Part shown: positions 18,221-26,491 of the stretch, in pieces
Layout of the letters: each line of letters begins with the position of its first letter
Numbering within the stretch: the stretch's first letter is position 1
NCBI RefSeq assembly: GCF_019550795.1
Contig: NZ_CP080545.1
Location: 2,003,501-2,067,500, forward strand
Length of the DNA: 64,000 bases
Direction of reading: 5' to 3'
Origin: Paenibacillus sp. sptzw28
GTDB taxonomy: Bacteria > Bacillota > Bacilli > Paenibacillales > Paenibacillaceae
The notes under the pieces: model-generated
What the model was told of the DNA's origin: nothing
What the model saw: only the letters and a program-made list of their open reading frames with translations
Database searches by the model: none
Translations under genes and position numbers: made by a program

Positions 18221-18338
18221 ATGATATATTTCATGGAAGAATTAGTGGCAAAAATTGAATAGTGGCTTACCTCAAGAAGAACAAGAAGCCGATTTACAAT
18301 GGTATCAAAAACTACAAGCTTATTGGGAAAATTTATAA
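18221..18338 (+). pseudogene. Short frameshifted gene with strong ribosome binding site
   Basis: AAAGGAGG precedes an ATG at 18221. Frame 1 gives MIYFMEELVAKIE and stops at 18260-18262. From 18261 another frame continues SGLPQEEQEADLQWYQKLQA then YWENL and a TAA at 18336. Joined, the product would be about 40 residues, helical and acidic. Either a one- or two-base indel broke a small gene or the first 13 codons are a leader. Family unknown. It could be a second small immunity-type or cargo gene of the RHS island. Confidence 0.45.
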
Positions 18339-18460
18339 TCATTGAAAACTCGACTCAACCAAAAAACTTATGAATTTTTAGAGACACATTCTTTCATGAT
18401 TATCGTAGCTTTACTGCCAGCAAAGGCCTGATGATAGCTTTAAATCATACATAAATCAGG
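18339..18460. other. AT-rich intergenic stretch
   Basis: No gene or convincing structure seen between the short frameshifted gene and repeat element 2. Confidence 0.4.
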
Positions 18461-18463
18461 AAT

Positions 18464-18610
18464 GGGGATCAAGTTCTTGTCATTTATGACATCAAGTTCT
18501 TGTCAACCGACCGACATCAAAATATTGTCGGGTGACAAGAACATTATCTCATTAATTGCCGCATAAATTGCGGCATTTTTATTTTATGGGATCAAGTTCT
18601 TGTCAATCTG
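18464..18610 (+). repeat. TTCTTGTC repeat/hairpin element, copy 2
   Basis: TTCTTGTC occurs forward at 18474, 18497 and 18597, and inverted at 18534. GTTCTTGTC-AA-CCGAC (18496-18511) and GTCGG-GT-GACAAGAAC (18527-18542) form a stem with a 2x2 internal loop. A hairpin TGCCGCA-TAAAT-TGCGGCA (18557-18575) with TTTTTATTTTATGG follows, then one more forward repeat. Order and orientation match element 1 although stem sequences differ. Confidence 0.85.
18557..18584 (+). terminator. Terminator hairpin inside repeat element 2
   Basis: Seven-bp stem TGCCGCA/TGCGGCA with loop TAAAT, then TTTTTATTTTA. Confidence 0.7.
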
Positions 18611-18836
18611 GTTAGACTCGTTACGTTAATGGAATCACTAGTACCACTCGATCAAACTTTTCAGTAGGATTGAGAGATACTTCCTTAATCACGGTTTGAC
18701 GGAGAGTCCGAGGGAGTAATCCCTCGTCTTACCCCAATCTAGACCTTTTGGATGATATGTTTCGGCAACTGCTTAAACGATCTGTCTTCATTTTTTAAGT
18801 AACTCATGACTTGATCGGGCGGAGCCTATCTTAAAG
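18611..18836. other. Intergenic stretch, no gene recognised
   Basis: Includes a short hairpin CGAGGG-AGTAAT-CCCTCG at about 18709-18726. Minus-strand frames give short protein-like pieces but no family is recognised. Confidence 0.4.
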
Positions 18837-18941
18837 TCATATTGAGCGCTCCGCCGTTCTTTTTCTCATAAAGCCGCATGGTCGAAATCCTCGCCAATAC
18901 ACCGGTATATGATCAATTTCCTTAATAACTTCATAATTCAT
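18837..18941 (-). pseudogene. AraC regulator N-terminal fragment (module A)
   Basis: Thirty-four codons from an ATG at 18941: MNYEVIKEIDHIPVYWRGFR then PCGFMRKRTAERSI. They match the start of the intact AraC regulator at 33362 (MNEDDIKENDVVYRCIG..., CGFMRKRTADHS) and then stop. The cupin remainder and the HTH domain are gone. The upstream promoter sequence is still similar to that of the intact module. Confidence 0.75.
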
Positions 18942-19080
18942 ATCGTCGCCACTACTACCAAAATGGACAAATGAAATACCAGTCTAACCATTCACATAAA
19001 GAATTATCCTTATACTATAACGGTGTCGTTAATTTAATCACAAACAATTAGAACAATGGATAGGAGTGTTACTCATACGT
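18942..19080 (+). promoter_or_regulatory. Divergent AraC/hydrolase promoter, copy A
   Basis: Shares blocks with copies B and C: TACCAAAATGGACAAATGAA, then TTATCCTTATACTATAACGG as the -10 region, then ACAATTAGAACAATGGATAG. It now sits between two fragments, so it is probably non-functional. Confidence 0.65.
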
Positions 19081-19131
19081 ATGAAGCTGAACAGAGACTG
19101 GGAGAATCCGCACGTCTCTGTTCAGCTTCAT
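19081..19131 (+). pseudogene. GH2 beta-galactosidase start fragment inside an 18-bp inverted repeat
   Basis: The plus strand reads [13 protein letters not shown], which matches the start of the GH2 gene at 33503 ([13 protein letters not shown]). Bases 19081-19098 and 19114-19131 are a perfect 18-bp inverted repeat with a 15-base loop. Beyond 19131 the sequence resembles the reverse complement of the same leader (…ACAATTGAAGGGGGATATTC on the minus strand), so an inverted second copy of the leader follows the first. Confidence 0.7.
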
Positions 19132-19203
19132 GGTTTCGAATATCCCCCTTCAATTGTTCTAATTGGTAGCTCTCATTTGCCTCGTTGCCTATTTGAAGCC
19201 TTG

Positions 19204-19539
19204 TCACCCTTGGCGGTTACGGTTATAACGTCCCGGAGATATTCCTTCCGCTTTCGTAAATTGTTTCGTAAAGGAATAAATATTCCCGTAACCAAGACTA
19301 TCGGCTACGTGTTTGATGGGGAGTCCGGAGAGAAGCATCATTTTGGCTTGTTTCATTAATTGTTCAATGTGGTACCGCTGAAGGGAAAGCCCTGTCGTGG
19401 CTATAAATAGCTTCCTGAAACTCTCGTAGCCCATATTGACGGCTGCTGCAGCTTCCTTCATATCATAATGGATATCATTGGAGCCGCCGATGAGTTGGCA
19501 AGCCTTCGATATTTTATCTTCATTGTGCTCTCTCTGCAT
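19204..19539 (-). CDS. AraC-type HTH-only protein (truncated regulator, module B)
   Basis: 111 residues that consist almost entirely of the double helix-turn-helix domain: ISKACQLIGGSNDI, EAAAAVNMGYESFRKLF, LMKQAKMMLLSGLPIKHVA and the signature LGYGNIYSFTKQFTKAEGIS, ending PGRYNRNRQG. It is a close paralogue of the C-terminal part of the regulator at 32523-33362. The cupin sensing part between the promoter and the ATG at 19539 has been lost. It may be dead, or act like a small MarA/SoxS-type DNA-binding protein. No good ribosome binding site is present. Confidence 0.6.
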   Translation of the reverse strand: MQREHNEDKISKACQLIGGSNDIHYDMKEAAAAVNMGYESFRKLFIATTGLSLQRYHIEQLMKQAKMMLLSGLPIKHVADSLGYGNIYSFTKQFTKAEGISPGRYNRNRQG

Positions 19540-19574
19540 ATAAGGTTATCCAATGCCAGTGATTCGTCGTTATA

Positions 19575-19704
19575 GTCGCTACACCTACCAAAATGAATAA
19601 ATGAATTACCAAATGCAACATTTAATTTAAGAAGACTTATCCTTAATATTATAGAGGTATCGATATTATTTACCGCTTACAACAAACATTCATAAAGGAG
19701 ATGC
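19575..19704 (+). promoter_or_regulatory. Divergent AraC/hydrolase promoter, copy B (GH5 gene)
   Basis: Contains ACACCTACCAAAATGAATAA, GAATTACCA and AGACTTATCCTTAATATTAT as a probable -10 area, then GTATCGAT, in the same order as copy C before the GH2 gene. No good -35 hexamer precedes the -10, fitting activation by an AraC protein. Confidence 0.65.
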
Positions 19705-19791
19705 ATGAAAACAACATTGAAGAACTGTCTCAAGTATTGCTGTAAGCCGATTTACTCGAACGACAGCAAGACCGCGTTATTAAAAGTATAG
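19705..19791 (+). CDS. Possible 28-residue leader peptide before the GH5 gene
   Basis: AAGGAG lies 5 bases before an ATG. The peptide has 28 residues (MKTTLKNCLKYCCKPIYSND...) with three Cys and a TAG at 19789, ten bases before the GH5 ATG; the GH5 ribosome binding site begins in its stop codon. Could be translationally coupled to the cellulase gene or chance. Not recognised. Confidence 0.35.
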   Translation: MKTTLKNCLKYCCKPIYSNDSKTALLKV

Positions 19792-19801
19792 GAGATTCTT
19801 C

Positions 19802-21505
19802 ATGCGCACAAAAAGATCATATCTATCCGTCCTAGTGGTCGTTGCCCTGCTGATGTCGTTGTTTTCATCCGTCGGTTCGGCCGCTGCTTCCCCGAAAGAA
19901 AGCAAAATGCAGTCTTATGTCAGTGCAATGCAGCCCGGATGGAACCTGGGCAATACATTTGATTCATTTGATACGAATAAACCAAATAATGGTGACGAGA
20001 CGTCCTGGGGCAACCCGATCGTTACCAAAGAATTCATTAAGGAAATTAAGAAGCAGGGCTTCAAAAGCATCCGCATTCCGATTACATGGGACGGGCGAAT
20101 GGGCGGCGCGCCGGACTATACGATCGATCCGGCCTGGATGGACCGGGTTCAGCAAGTCGTCGATTGGTCGCTCGAAGAGGGTCTGTATGTCATGATCAAC
20201 GTTCACCACGACGCTTGGATGTGGCTCAGAACGATGCCAACGAATCATGACGAAGTATTGGCCCGATATACTGCGCTATGGACGCAGATCGCCGACCGCT
20301 TCAAGAATCATTCCGACAAACTGATGTTCGAAAGCATCAACGAACCGGAATTTTTAAACGTTGATATCACGAAGCAGCTCGAATTACTTGATGAAATCAA
20401 CACAACCTTCGTGCATATTGTAAGAGAGTCTGGAGGCGCTAATGCCGATCGTCCGCTTGTGCTGCCGACGTTATATTGCAATGACGAGAAAGTGCGTGTG
20501 GATTCGCTTGCAAGCACGATTGCCAAGCTGAACGATCCGAATTTGATCACGACCGTTCATTTTTACGGCCTCTGGAATTTCAGCGTAAACATTGGGGGCT
20601 ACCCAAAGTTTGAGGCCGACACGATTAAGGTTGTCGATACATTGATTGACAATGTATCTAATGCGTTTGTATCGAAAGGAATTCCCGTTATCGTAGGCGA
20701 ATACGGACTGCTAGGCTGGGATGTCAGCGAAGGTTTGCCCGAGCATGGCGAGATGTTGAAGTATATCGAGTATTTCACCTCTAAAGCCGTAGAGAACAAA
20801 CTTGCCCTTATGCTGTGGGACAACGGTGGGCGTTTTGACCGCCGAACGCTTCAGTGGAACGATCCGGAGCTTTACGATCAGATCATGGCCAGCTTGAAAG
20901 GCCGCTCTTCCACTGGCGAATCCGATCTGATCTTTGTCAGAAAAGACGCGCGGGCTCAGGACACTTTAGTGCCCTTGCACTTGAACGGCAATAAGCTGAC
21001 CGGCATCCGGGCCGGAGACTATAAGTTGAAAAAGGGCAAAGATTATGAGTTGAACGGCGAAGACCTGACCCTCAAAGCAAGTTTTACCGCCAAGCTGACT
21101 GAATCGGCCGCACTCGGCGAGGTAGCCGTATTGAAAGTCCAATTTAACAAAGGCGCCGATTGGACCTTCTATGTCATGTACAATGACACACCTGTGCTGC
21201 AAAACGTGGAAGGCACCACAGCAAGCTTTGCGATTCCGACCGCCTTCAACGGCGACCGACTTGCTACGATGGAGGCCGTGTATGCTGAAGGGGGCAACGC
21301 CGGTCCGGATAACTGGACTTCGTTCAAGGCGTTCGGCCAAACATTCAAACCATCTTATGCAACAAATGAAATCACGCTTACACAGAGCTTTTTCAAAGAA
21401 GTGAACGACGGAACGGTGATTCTGAAGTTCCACTTCTGGAGCGGCGCCATCATCGAGTACACGATTACGAAGAACGGCACGAACATCACGGGCACAGCAT
21501 CGTAG
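19802..21505 (+). CDS. Secreted GH5 endoglucanase with X2/Ig-like and CBM46-like modules
   Basis: 567 residues. Signal peptide about 1-29 (VGSAAAS). GH5 TIM barrel about 38-370: GWNLGNTFDSF, GFKSIRIPITW, VMINVHHDAW, acid/base Glu181 in SINEPEF, nucleophile Glu300 in IVGEYGLLG. Residues about 385-465 form a CBM_X2/Ig-like module (GNKLTGIRAGDYKLKKGKDY) and about 470-567 a CBM46-like module (TVILKFHFWSGAIIEYTI). The order GH5-Ig-CBM46 is that of Bacillus halodurans Cel5B-type GH5_4 enzymes, which cut beta-1,4-glucan and often xyloglucan. Acts outside the cell. Expressed from AraC-type promoter copy B. Confidence 0.92.
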   Translation: MRTKRSYLSVLVVVALLMSLFSSVGSAAASPKESKMQSYVSAMQPGWNLGNTFDSFDTNKPNNGDETSWGNPIVTKEFIKEIKKQGFKSIRIPITWDGRMGGAPDYTIDPAWMDRVQQVVDWSLEEGLYVMINVHHDAWMWLRTMPTNHDEVLARYTALWTQIADRFKNHSDKLMFESINEPEFLNVDITKQLELLDEINTTFVHIVRESGGANADRPLVLPTLYCNDEKVRVDSLASTIAKLNDPNLITTVHFYGLWNFSVNIGGYPKFEADTIKVVDTLIDNVSNAFVSKGIPVIVGEYGLLGWDVSEGLPEHGEMLKYIEYFTSKAVENKLALMLWDNGGRFDRRTLQWNDPELYDQIMASLKGRSSTGESDLIFVRKDARAQDTLVPLHLNGNKLTGIRAGDYKLKKGKDYELNGEDLTLKASFTAKLTESAALGEVAVLKVQFNKGADWTFYVMYNDTPVLQNVEGTTASFAIPTAFNGDRLATMEAVYAEGGNAGPDNWTSFKAFGQTFKPSYATNEITLTQSFFKEVNDGTVILKFHFWSGAIIEYTITKNGTNITGTAS

Positions 21506-21529
21506 AACTGAAATCGTTTCGGTAAAAAA

Positions 21530-21568
21530 GGAGTCCTGCCTTGCGCCCGTGCGCTGGGGCAGGACTCC
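21530..21568. terminator. Terminator hairpin after the GH5 gene
   Basis: GGAGTCCTGCC (21530-21540) and GGCAGGACTCC (21558-21568), perfect 11-bp stem with 17-base loop, flanked by AAAAAA on the left, so it would be a typical T-tailed terminator on the minus strand and a weaker one on the plus strand. Confidence 0.65.
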
Positions 21569-21970
21569 TCTGCTGTCATCCGGCATGAAAGCCGCCTATG
21601 GCGGCTAGGGCTGACAAATGCCATGACGACAATCGAAAATCGGGTACTTAAACATAAGGAGTTCATTGTTTCTGCTCCGGCTTATCAACGGGCATAAGTT
21701 ATATTATGACAAGCGTTGAACTTTTTCTTGCAGATGCATCTTCTGTTTGACAAACATTCATCTGGCGATGTGGGCTGTTACAACAAATGGACGTCACAAC
21801 GTCGTCACTGAGATGACTCATAGAACAGCCCCATTTACCGATCGCGCAAATGTACAATTAATTTAGGAAAACGCATACGATTTATGAGATATGCGAGTTG
21901 AAACCGATAGTCTAAGATGAAACTACAAAGAATGCGCTTCAATGGGCCCGGCGCTAAGGAGGAAGGCTTG
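21569..21970. other. Intergenic region before the first sensor kinase
   Basis: Holds a small GCCGCC-TAT-GGCGGC hairpin near 21590-21606 and CGCATA...TATGCG arms near 21871-21894. No gene is supported. Confidence 0.4.
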
Positions 21971-23716
21971 ATGAATCAATCGAGAACTTATGTGCCGTTT
22001 TCCTATAAGATCATGATTCCTTATTTGCTGCTCATCATGCTTACCGAAATTTTCATCGGATCCTATACCTATACGAGACTTTCGAATTCAAGCTCTGTAT
22101 TAACGGAATTGAATATGAAGATGACGTTTCAGCAAATCACGAACAATATCTTGTATCAGCTTCAAGACGTACAGCAAATATCGGATTCACTGTTCCAGTC
22201 AACAGAAATTCAAAAATATTTGGATTCAGAAGAAGACCCCTTTGATATTTACATAATTACGAGAGATCAATTGCTACCCCTTATTGCTGCTCCTTTGCAA
22301 TCGACGAGAAACAATATTCAAATCATGCTGTATGTCAAAAATGAGAAGTATCAAGAGGTTTTCAAGGATTTGAAAGGCAACATCCAAGAGAAAGCATACA
22401 ATCTGCTCTATTTCTCGCGTATTGAAAATGAAGAATGGTTTAAGCAGCTAACCGTAAAAAAGCTAGATAATCAATGGCTGCAGGTGGATACCGATTTAGA
22501 GCAACATAACATTTCTCTTATTCGAAAGCTGATCTCGTTTAACGATTATCAAACAGAAATAGGTTACTTGCGAATATCCATTCGCTTGGAGGAATTGTTT
22601 CAATCTTTGAATAGCGTTAGGGTTGGAGAGCATTCAATCGTACAGGTGAGGGATAAAACGACGAGCAACATTTTATACCAAGTAAATACAAGCGGCGAAG
22701 AGAAGATCAACGAATCCTACTTAACCGTCAAGCAGGACATTCCGGGGACTCGTTACGGCTTGGAAATATTGGTTTCAGATCAATATTTCCTCAAGGATGC
22801 TCAAGATATTCGAAATGTCACCCTAACCGTATGTATCGCCAGTTTCCTAATTATGCTATTCATCGGCATTCTTGTGGCCCGTTTGTCTAATAGGAGGATG
22901 AAGAAAATCATTTCGTACATCCGTTCACTACGATCCGGCGAGTTTCGCAAACGTATCCTTATTTCAGGTCATGATGAATTTGCACAAATCGCGGTCGCTT
23001 TTAACCAAACAGCCTCCAATATTGATCATTTAATTAAAACTGTATATTTGCAAAAAATTAATGTGAAGGAAGCAGAGTTGGAAGCTCTGCAAGCCCAGAT
23101 TAATCCTCATTTTCTGTATAATACGCTTTCCTCGATTAATAGTCTTGCCAAGATGGGGGAAACGGACAAGGTCAGCGCTATGGTAACCGGTTTGGCGAAA
23201 TTCTACAGGTTGACGCTTAATGATGGACGTATCATGATACCGCTTGTCAATGAGCTGGAACAGGTGAAGTCCTATATCGAAATTCAGAAGATCAAATATG
23301 CCAACCGCTTCGATACATATGTAGAGGTTGAGCCGGAATTGCTCGAATGCGAGGTCATAAAGCTTATTTTGCAGCCATTTGTCGAGAATGCATTAAAACA
23401 TGCTTGGCATGTTGATCGTCTAACCGTCAAAATTATTGGGAGACGAGTGGGCGATCATATCTTCATATCGGTTATTGATAACGGAATCGGCATACATCGA
23501 GACCGGATACGCGAGATTAACAGCAATCAGCTGATGATTTCAAGTTGCGGGATCAGCAATGTGAATGACCGGATCAGGCTGAGATACGGCGGTAATTACG
23601 GAGTTAAGGTATCAAGCTTCTATGGAGGGGGCACCACGGTTTTACTTATTCTCCCCTATGAGCAACCGAAGACGGGCATAAAAGATATACGAAAGATGCG
23701 GGGGGAAGATGCATGA
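21971..23716 (+). CDS. Sensor histidine kinase, YesM family (system 1)
   Basis: 581 residues, membrane-bound. A first transmembrane helix (IMIPYLLLIMLTEIFI) near residues 14-30, an extracellular sensing domain of about 250 residues, a second helix (LTVCIASFLIMLFIGILVA) near 285, a HAMP linker, and the His_kinase box QAQINPHFLYNTLSSINSLA with the phospho-accepting His. The ATPase part has LVENALKHAW (N box) and DNGIGI (G1 box). AAGGAGG precedes the ATG at 21971; an upstream ATG at 21917 lacks a site. The stop overlaps the response regulator by ATGA. Signal is unknown; by context an oligosaccharide from the substrate polymer. Confidence 0.92.
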   Translation: MNQSRTYVPFSYKIMIPYLLLIMLTEIFIGSYTYTRLSNSSSVLTELNMKMTFQQITNNILYQLQDVQQISDSLFQSTEIQKYLDSEEDPFDIYIITRDQLLPLIAAPLQSTRNNIQIMLYVKNEKYQEVFKDLKGNIQEKAYNLLYFSRIENEEWFKQLTVKKLDNQWLQVDTDLEQHNISLIRKLISFNDYQTEIGYLRISIRLEELFQSLNSVRVGEHSIVQVRDKTTSNILYQVNTSGEEKINESYLTVKQDIPGTRYGLEILVSDQYFLKDAQDIRNVTLTVCIASFLIMLFIGILVARLSNRRMKKIISYIRSLRSGEFRKRILISGHDEFAQIAVAFNQTASNIDHLIKTVYLQKINVKEAELEALQAQINPHFLYNTLSSINSLAKMGETDKVSAMVTGLAKFYRLTLNDGRIMIPLVNELEQVKSYIEIQKIKYANRFDTYVEVEPELLECEVIKLILQPFVENALKHAWHVDRLTVKIIGRRVGDHIFISVIDNGIGIHRDRIREINSNQLMISSCGISNVNDRIRLRYGGNYGVKVSSFYGGGTTVLLILPYEQPKTGIKDIRKMRGEDA

Positions 23717-25293
23717 CCTATCGGATATTAATTGTCGATGATGAATCGGTGGATTTAGAGTGGATGAGAAGAAGGATACAAAGCAGCGGCAAACGGCTTG
23801 AGGTAGCTGCAGCTGTGGATAACGTATATGCCGCTCTGGACGTCGTCAAGGAAGAGCAGATTGATATTATACTTTCGGACATACGGATGCCGATTATGAC
23901 GGGAATGGAACTTATCCGGAAGGTGAAGCAATCCCGCCCGCATATCAGAGTTATGTTCGTCAGCGGTCATAAAGAGTTTGAATATGCGAAGCAGGCTGTT
24001 GATTTCAATGCCTTTGGTTATCTCCTGAAGCCGGTGGAGGATAAGGAGTTGTCAAATAAGCTGGATGCTGTTATCGCTGATTTGGACAAGGAGCGGGAAC
24101 GCAATGAAGAGACGCTGCAGTTAAAGGAGACGTTCTCGCTTGTAAAGCAGGAGATGCTTTTCAGATGGCTGGAAGGTGATAACCGGCAGCTGGCTGCAAA
24201 GGCTGCATCCGTACTTGAAGAGGAAGTGCAGGCTTACGGAACTGCTGCTGCGGTAGTCGAGGTTGATCAAGTAGATTGGCGGACGGGGAAGGATGACGTG
24301 AGCGATTGGCAAGCTTCATACCAACAGATCACCCGGTTTGTCGAGGAGTATGTAGAGGAACGGGGATGGGGGTATTGTTTTCAGGGAGAACATCAGCGCC
24401 GGATACTGCTTCTATTCGGGGATGAGCATACGCACAGCACAAGGATGGACGAGCTTATTGCAGTAGTGGGCAAGCTGTTTCCGCTAACGATTTCGATCGG
24501 ACTCGGCTTTCACACAGATGATCAATTGGAACTCCCCCAGTCTTATGAAGCGGCCAAAAAAGCACTTGGAACCAAGTGGCATGCAGGTAAGAATAAGACA
24601 CTTACTTCTGGTGATAGCGGTGGGCCGATAAATACGTTTGCGCATAATCCGGACGAGCAATGGCCAGAAATCGTGCAGGCGCTAGCGGATTACAATTTAA
24701 TGGCGATCGATGATTGGATCGAGCTGATCTTTCATCAGTTGCAGCCCTTGGAAACCAAAAGCACGGTCTTCCAGCACCTTGTCCATTCCATTATCAAATT
24801 GAGCGAGCAATTTTCGACATTGAACGAGAACTTCGACGAATTGATGGAGTGGGAAACCCCCTTTCCGAACAATCTGCTGGGGTTTGAAACCGTGTTGGAT
24901 ATGAAGTCCTGGCTGAGACGAAAGTTTTTTGCATTCTCAGAAAAATGGTACCTCAAGAAACAAAATCAGAAGAGAAAACTAATACTTGAAATCATGCAAT
25001 ATGTGGAGGAGCAGATTGACAGGAAAATTACGCTCAAGAAAGCAGCGGATTACTTTGGTTTTTCCACTAATTACTTGGGGTATCTATACAAGCAAGAGAC
25101 GGGACAGCACTTTAGCGCTTATATTAATGAACAGCGAATCAAGAAGGCTTGCCAACTTCTGCAAAACCCGAAGGTCAAAATTTATGAAATAGCCGAAAGC
25201 ATTGGATATAAGAATATTGTTTATTTCAACCGCCAGTTCAAACAAGTAACGGGCATGTCGCCCGGCGAATACCGAAAGCGGCTCAGTATTTAA
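23713..25293 (+). CDS. Response regulator with AraC-type HTH, YesN family (system 1)
   Basis: 526 residues. Receiver domain 1-120 with Asp56 in LSDIRMP, Thr/Ser and Lys (LLKPVED) in place. A long middle domain follows, then the double HTH at about 425-525 (ITLKKAADYFGFSTNYLGYL, VKIYEIAESIGYKNIVYFNR). Overlaps the kinase gene by 4 bases, so the pair is co-translated. It most likely activates the importer genes that begin at 25514. Confidence 0.93.
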   Translation: MTYRILIVDDESVDLEWMRRRIQSSGKRLEVAAAVDNVYAALDVVKEEQIDIILSDIRMPIMTGMELIRKVKQSRPHIRVMFVSGHKEFEYAKQAVDFNAFGYLLKPVEDKELSNKLDAVIADLDKERERNEETLQLKETFSLVKQEMLFRWLEGDNRQLAAKAASVLEEEVQAYGTAAAVVEVDQVDWRTGKDDVSDWQASYQQITRFVEEYVEERGWGYCFQGEHQRRILLLFGDEHTHSTRMDELIAVVGKLFPLTISIGLGFHTDDQLELPQSYEAAKKALGTKWHAGKNKTLTSGDSGGPINTFAHNPDEQWPEIVQALADYNLMAIDDWIELIFHQLQPLETKSTVFQHLVHSIIKLSEQFSTLNENFDELMEWETPFPNNLLGFETVLDMKSWLRRKFFAFSEKWYLKKQNQKRKLILEIMQYVEEQIDRKITLKKAADYFGFSTNYLGYLYKQETGQHFSAYINEQRIKKACQLLQNPKVKIYEIAESIGYKNIVYFNRQFKQVTGMSPGEYRKRLSI

Positions 25294-25513
25294 CAATATA
25301 TGTGAAACCCAATCTAAAAAAAAGCTGTGCGCTTGTCTGCCAGAGGACCGCACAGAACCGAGATGCGCACAAACGCAGCTAAATGTTCGTGCGAAACGAC
25401 AGCCGTTTACGTTTGAAATCGTTGAAAAAGTAAAGTTTTCGTTGCTCACCTCAGTCCCATGATCGTCCCATAATATTTATCATTAAGTAAAAGAGGGAGG
25501 CTCAACCATAGCG
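25294..25513. promoter_or_regulatory. Intergenic region before importer 1 with a hairpin and a cre-like site
   Basis: CTGTGCG...CGCACAG arms near 25325-25355 follow a run of eight A, a terminator shape on the minus strand. TTGAAATCGTTGAAA at about 25420 fits the catabolite-control (cre) consensus with a mismatch in the second half. The permease gene begins at 25514 after AGAGGGAGG. Confidence 0.35.
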
Positions 25514-26491
25514 ATGAAAGAACATATCACATTAAAGGCGGACATACGCAAAGTAAGAACACCCCGATCCGGTTACGGATTACGAGGCATAATGCGGCAA
25601 TGGGATCTCCAGTCAATGGTTTTGCCGGGGTTCATTTGTCTAATTCTTTTCAGCTATATTCCGATGTATGGAGTCATTATAGCATTTAAGGAATTTGACA
25701 TATTTCAGGGAATAGGGGCGAGTCCCTGGGTTGGTTTCTATCATTTTAATCTATTTTTTGAATCTCCCGAGCTGAATATGGTCATGCGAAACACGATCAT
25801 CATCTCGACATTGAAGCTGGTCTTGATTTTCCCCGCTCCGATCATATTGGCGCTCCTGCTTAATGAGATCAGGCATAACGGGTTCAAGCGCTTCATTCAA
25901 ACGGCAACCTATCTGCCGCATTTTATTTCCTGGGTTATCGTTTCAGGATTAGTATTCTCCCTCCTGTCGGTGGAAAGCGGCAGCTTGAATTATCTTCTTG
26001 AGAAGCTTGGGATTATTGATAAGCCGATTAACTGGTTATCTATGCCGAAATACTTCTACAGTATTCTGCTCAGTGCTAGTATGTGGAAAGAAATCGGTTT
26101 CAGCTCCATCGTCTACCTGGCTGCCATAGCCGGTATTAACCCCGGCTTGTATGAAGCCGCGGAGATAGACGGAGCTGGCAGATTCCGCAAGATGTTCAGT
26201 GTTACGCTGCCCTGTATCGCACCTGTCGTTATCATCTTCCTAATCCTGTCGATTGGCAACCTGCTAAGCGCCGGTTTTGAAGATATCTTAACGCTAACCA
26301 ATAACGGCAAGAACGGGACCTTGACCAATGTGGCGGAAGTGCTCGATACGTACGTCTATCGTGTGGGTCTAAGCGAACAGAGGTACTCGTTCGCAACGGC
26401 GGTCGGTTTGTTCAAATCCATCATTAATGTTGTATTATTGGTGGCTGCAAATACGATAGCCAAGAGAGTAGGGGGTAATTCCCTATGGTAA
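25514..26491 (+). CDS. ABC sugar importer permease, LplB type (importer 1)
   Basis: 325 residues with about six membrane helices. FIQTATYLPHFISWVIVSGL and the cytoplasmic EAAEIDGAGRFRKMFSVTLP loop (EAA motif) mark CUT1 permeases of the LplB group, which import complex oligosaccharides. AGAGGGAGG lies 13 bases upstream of the ATG, slightly long. Overlaps the next permease by 7 bases. Works with 26485 and the binding protein at 27427; no ATPase gene is present, as usual for this family, which shares a common MsmX-like ATPase. Confidence 0.93.
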   Translation: MKEHITLKADIRKVRTPRSGYGLRGIMRQWDLQSMVLPGFICLILFSYIPMYGVIIAFKEFDIFQGIGASPWVGFYHFNLFFESPELNMVMRNTIIISTLKLVLIFPAPIILALLLNEIRHNGFKRFIQTATYLPHFISWVIVSGLVFSLLSVESGSLNYLLEKLGIIDKPINWLSMPKYFYSILLSASMWKEIGFSSIVYLAAIAGINPGLYEAAEIDGAGRFRKMFSVTLPCIAPVVIIFLILSIGNLLSAGFEDILTLTNNGKNGTLTNVAEVLDTYVYRVGLSEQRYSFATAVGLFKSIINVVLLVAANTIAKRVGGNSLW

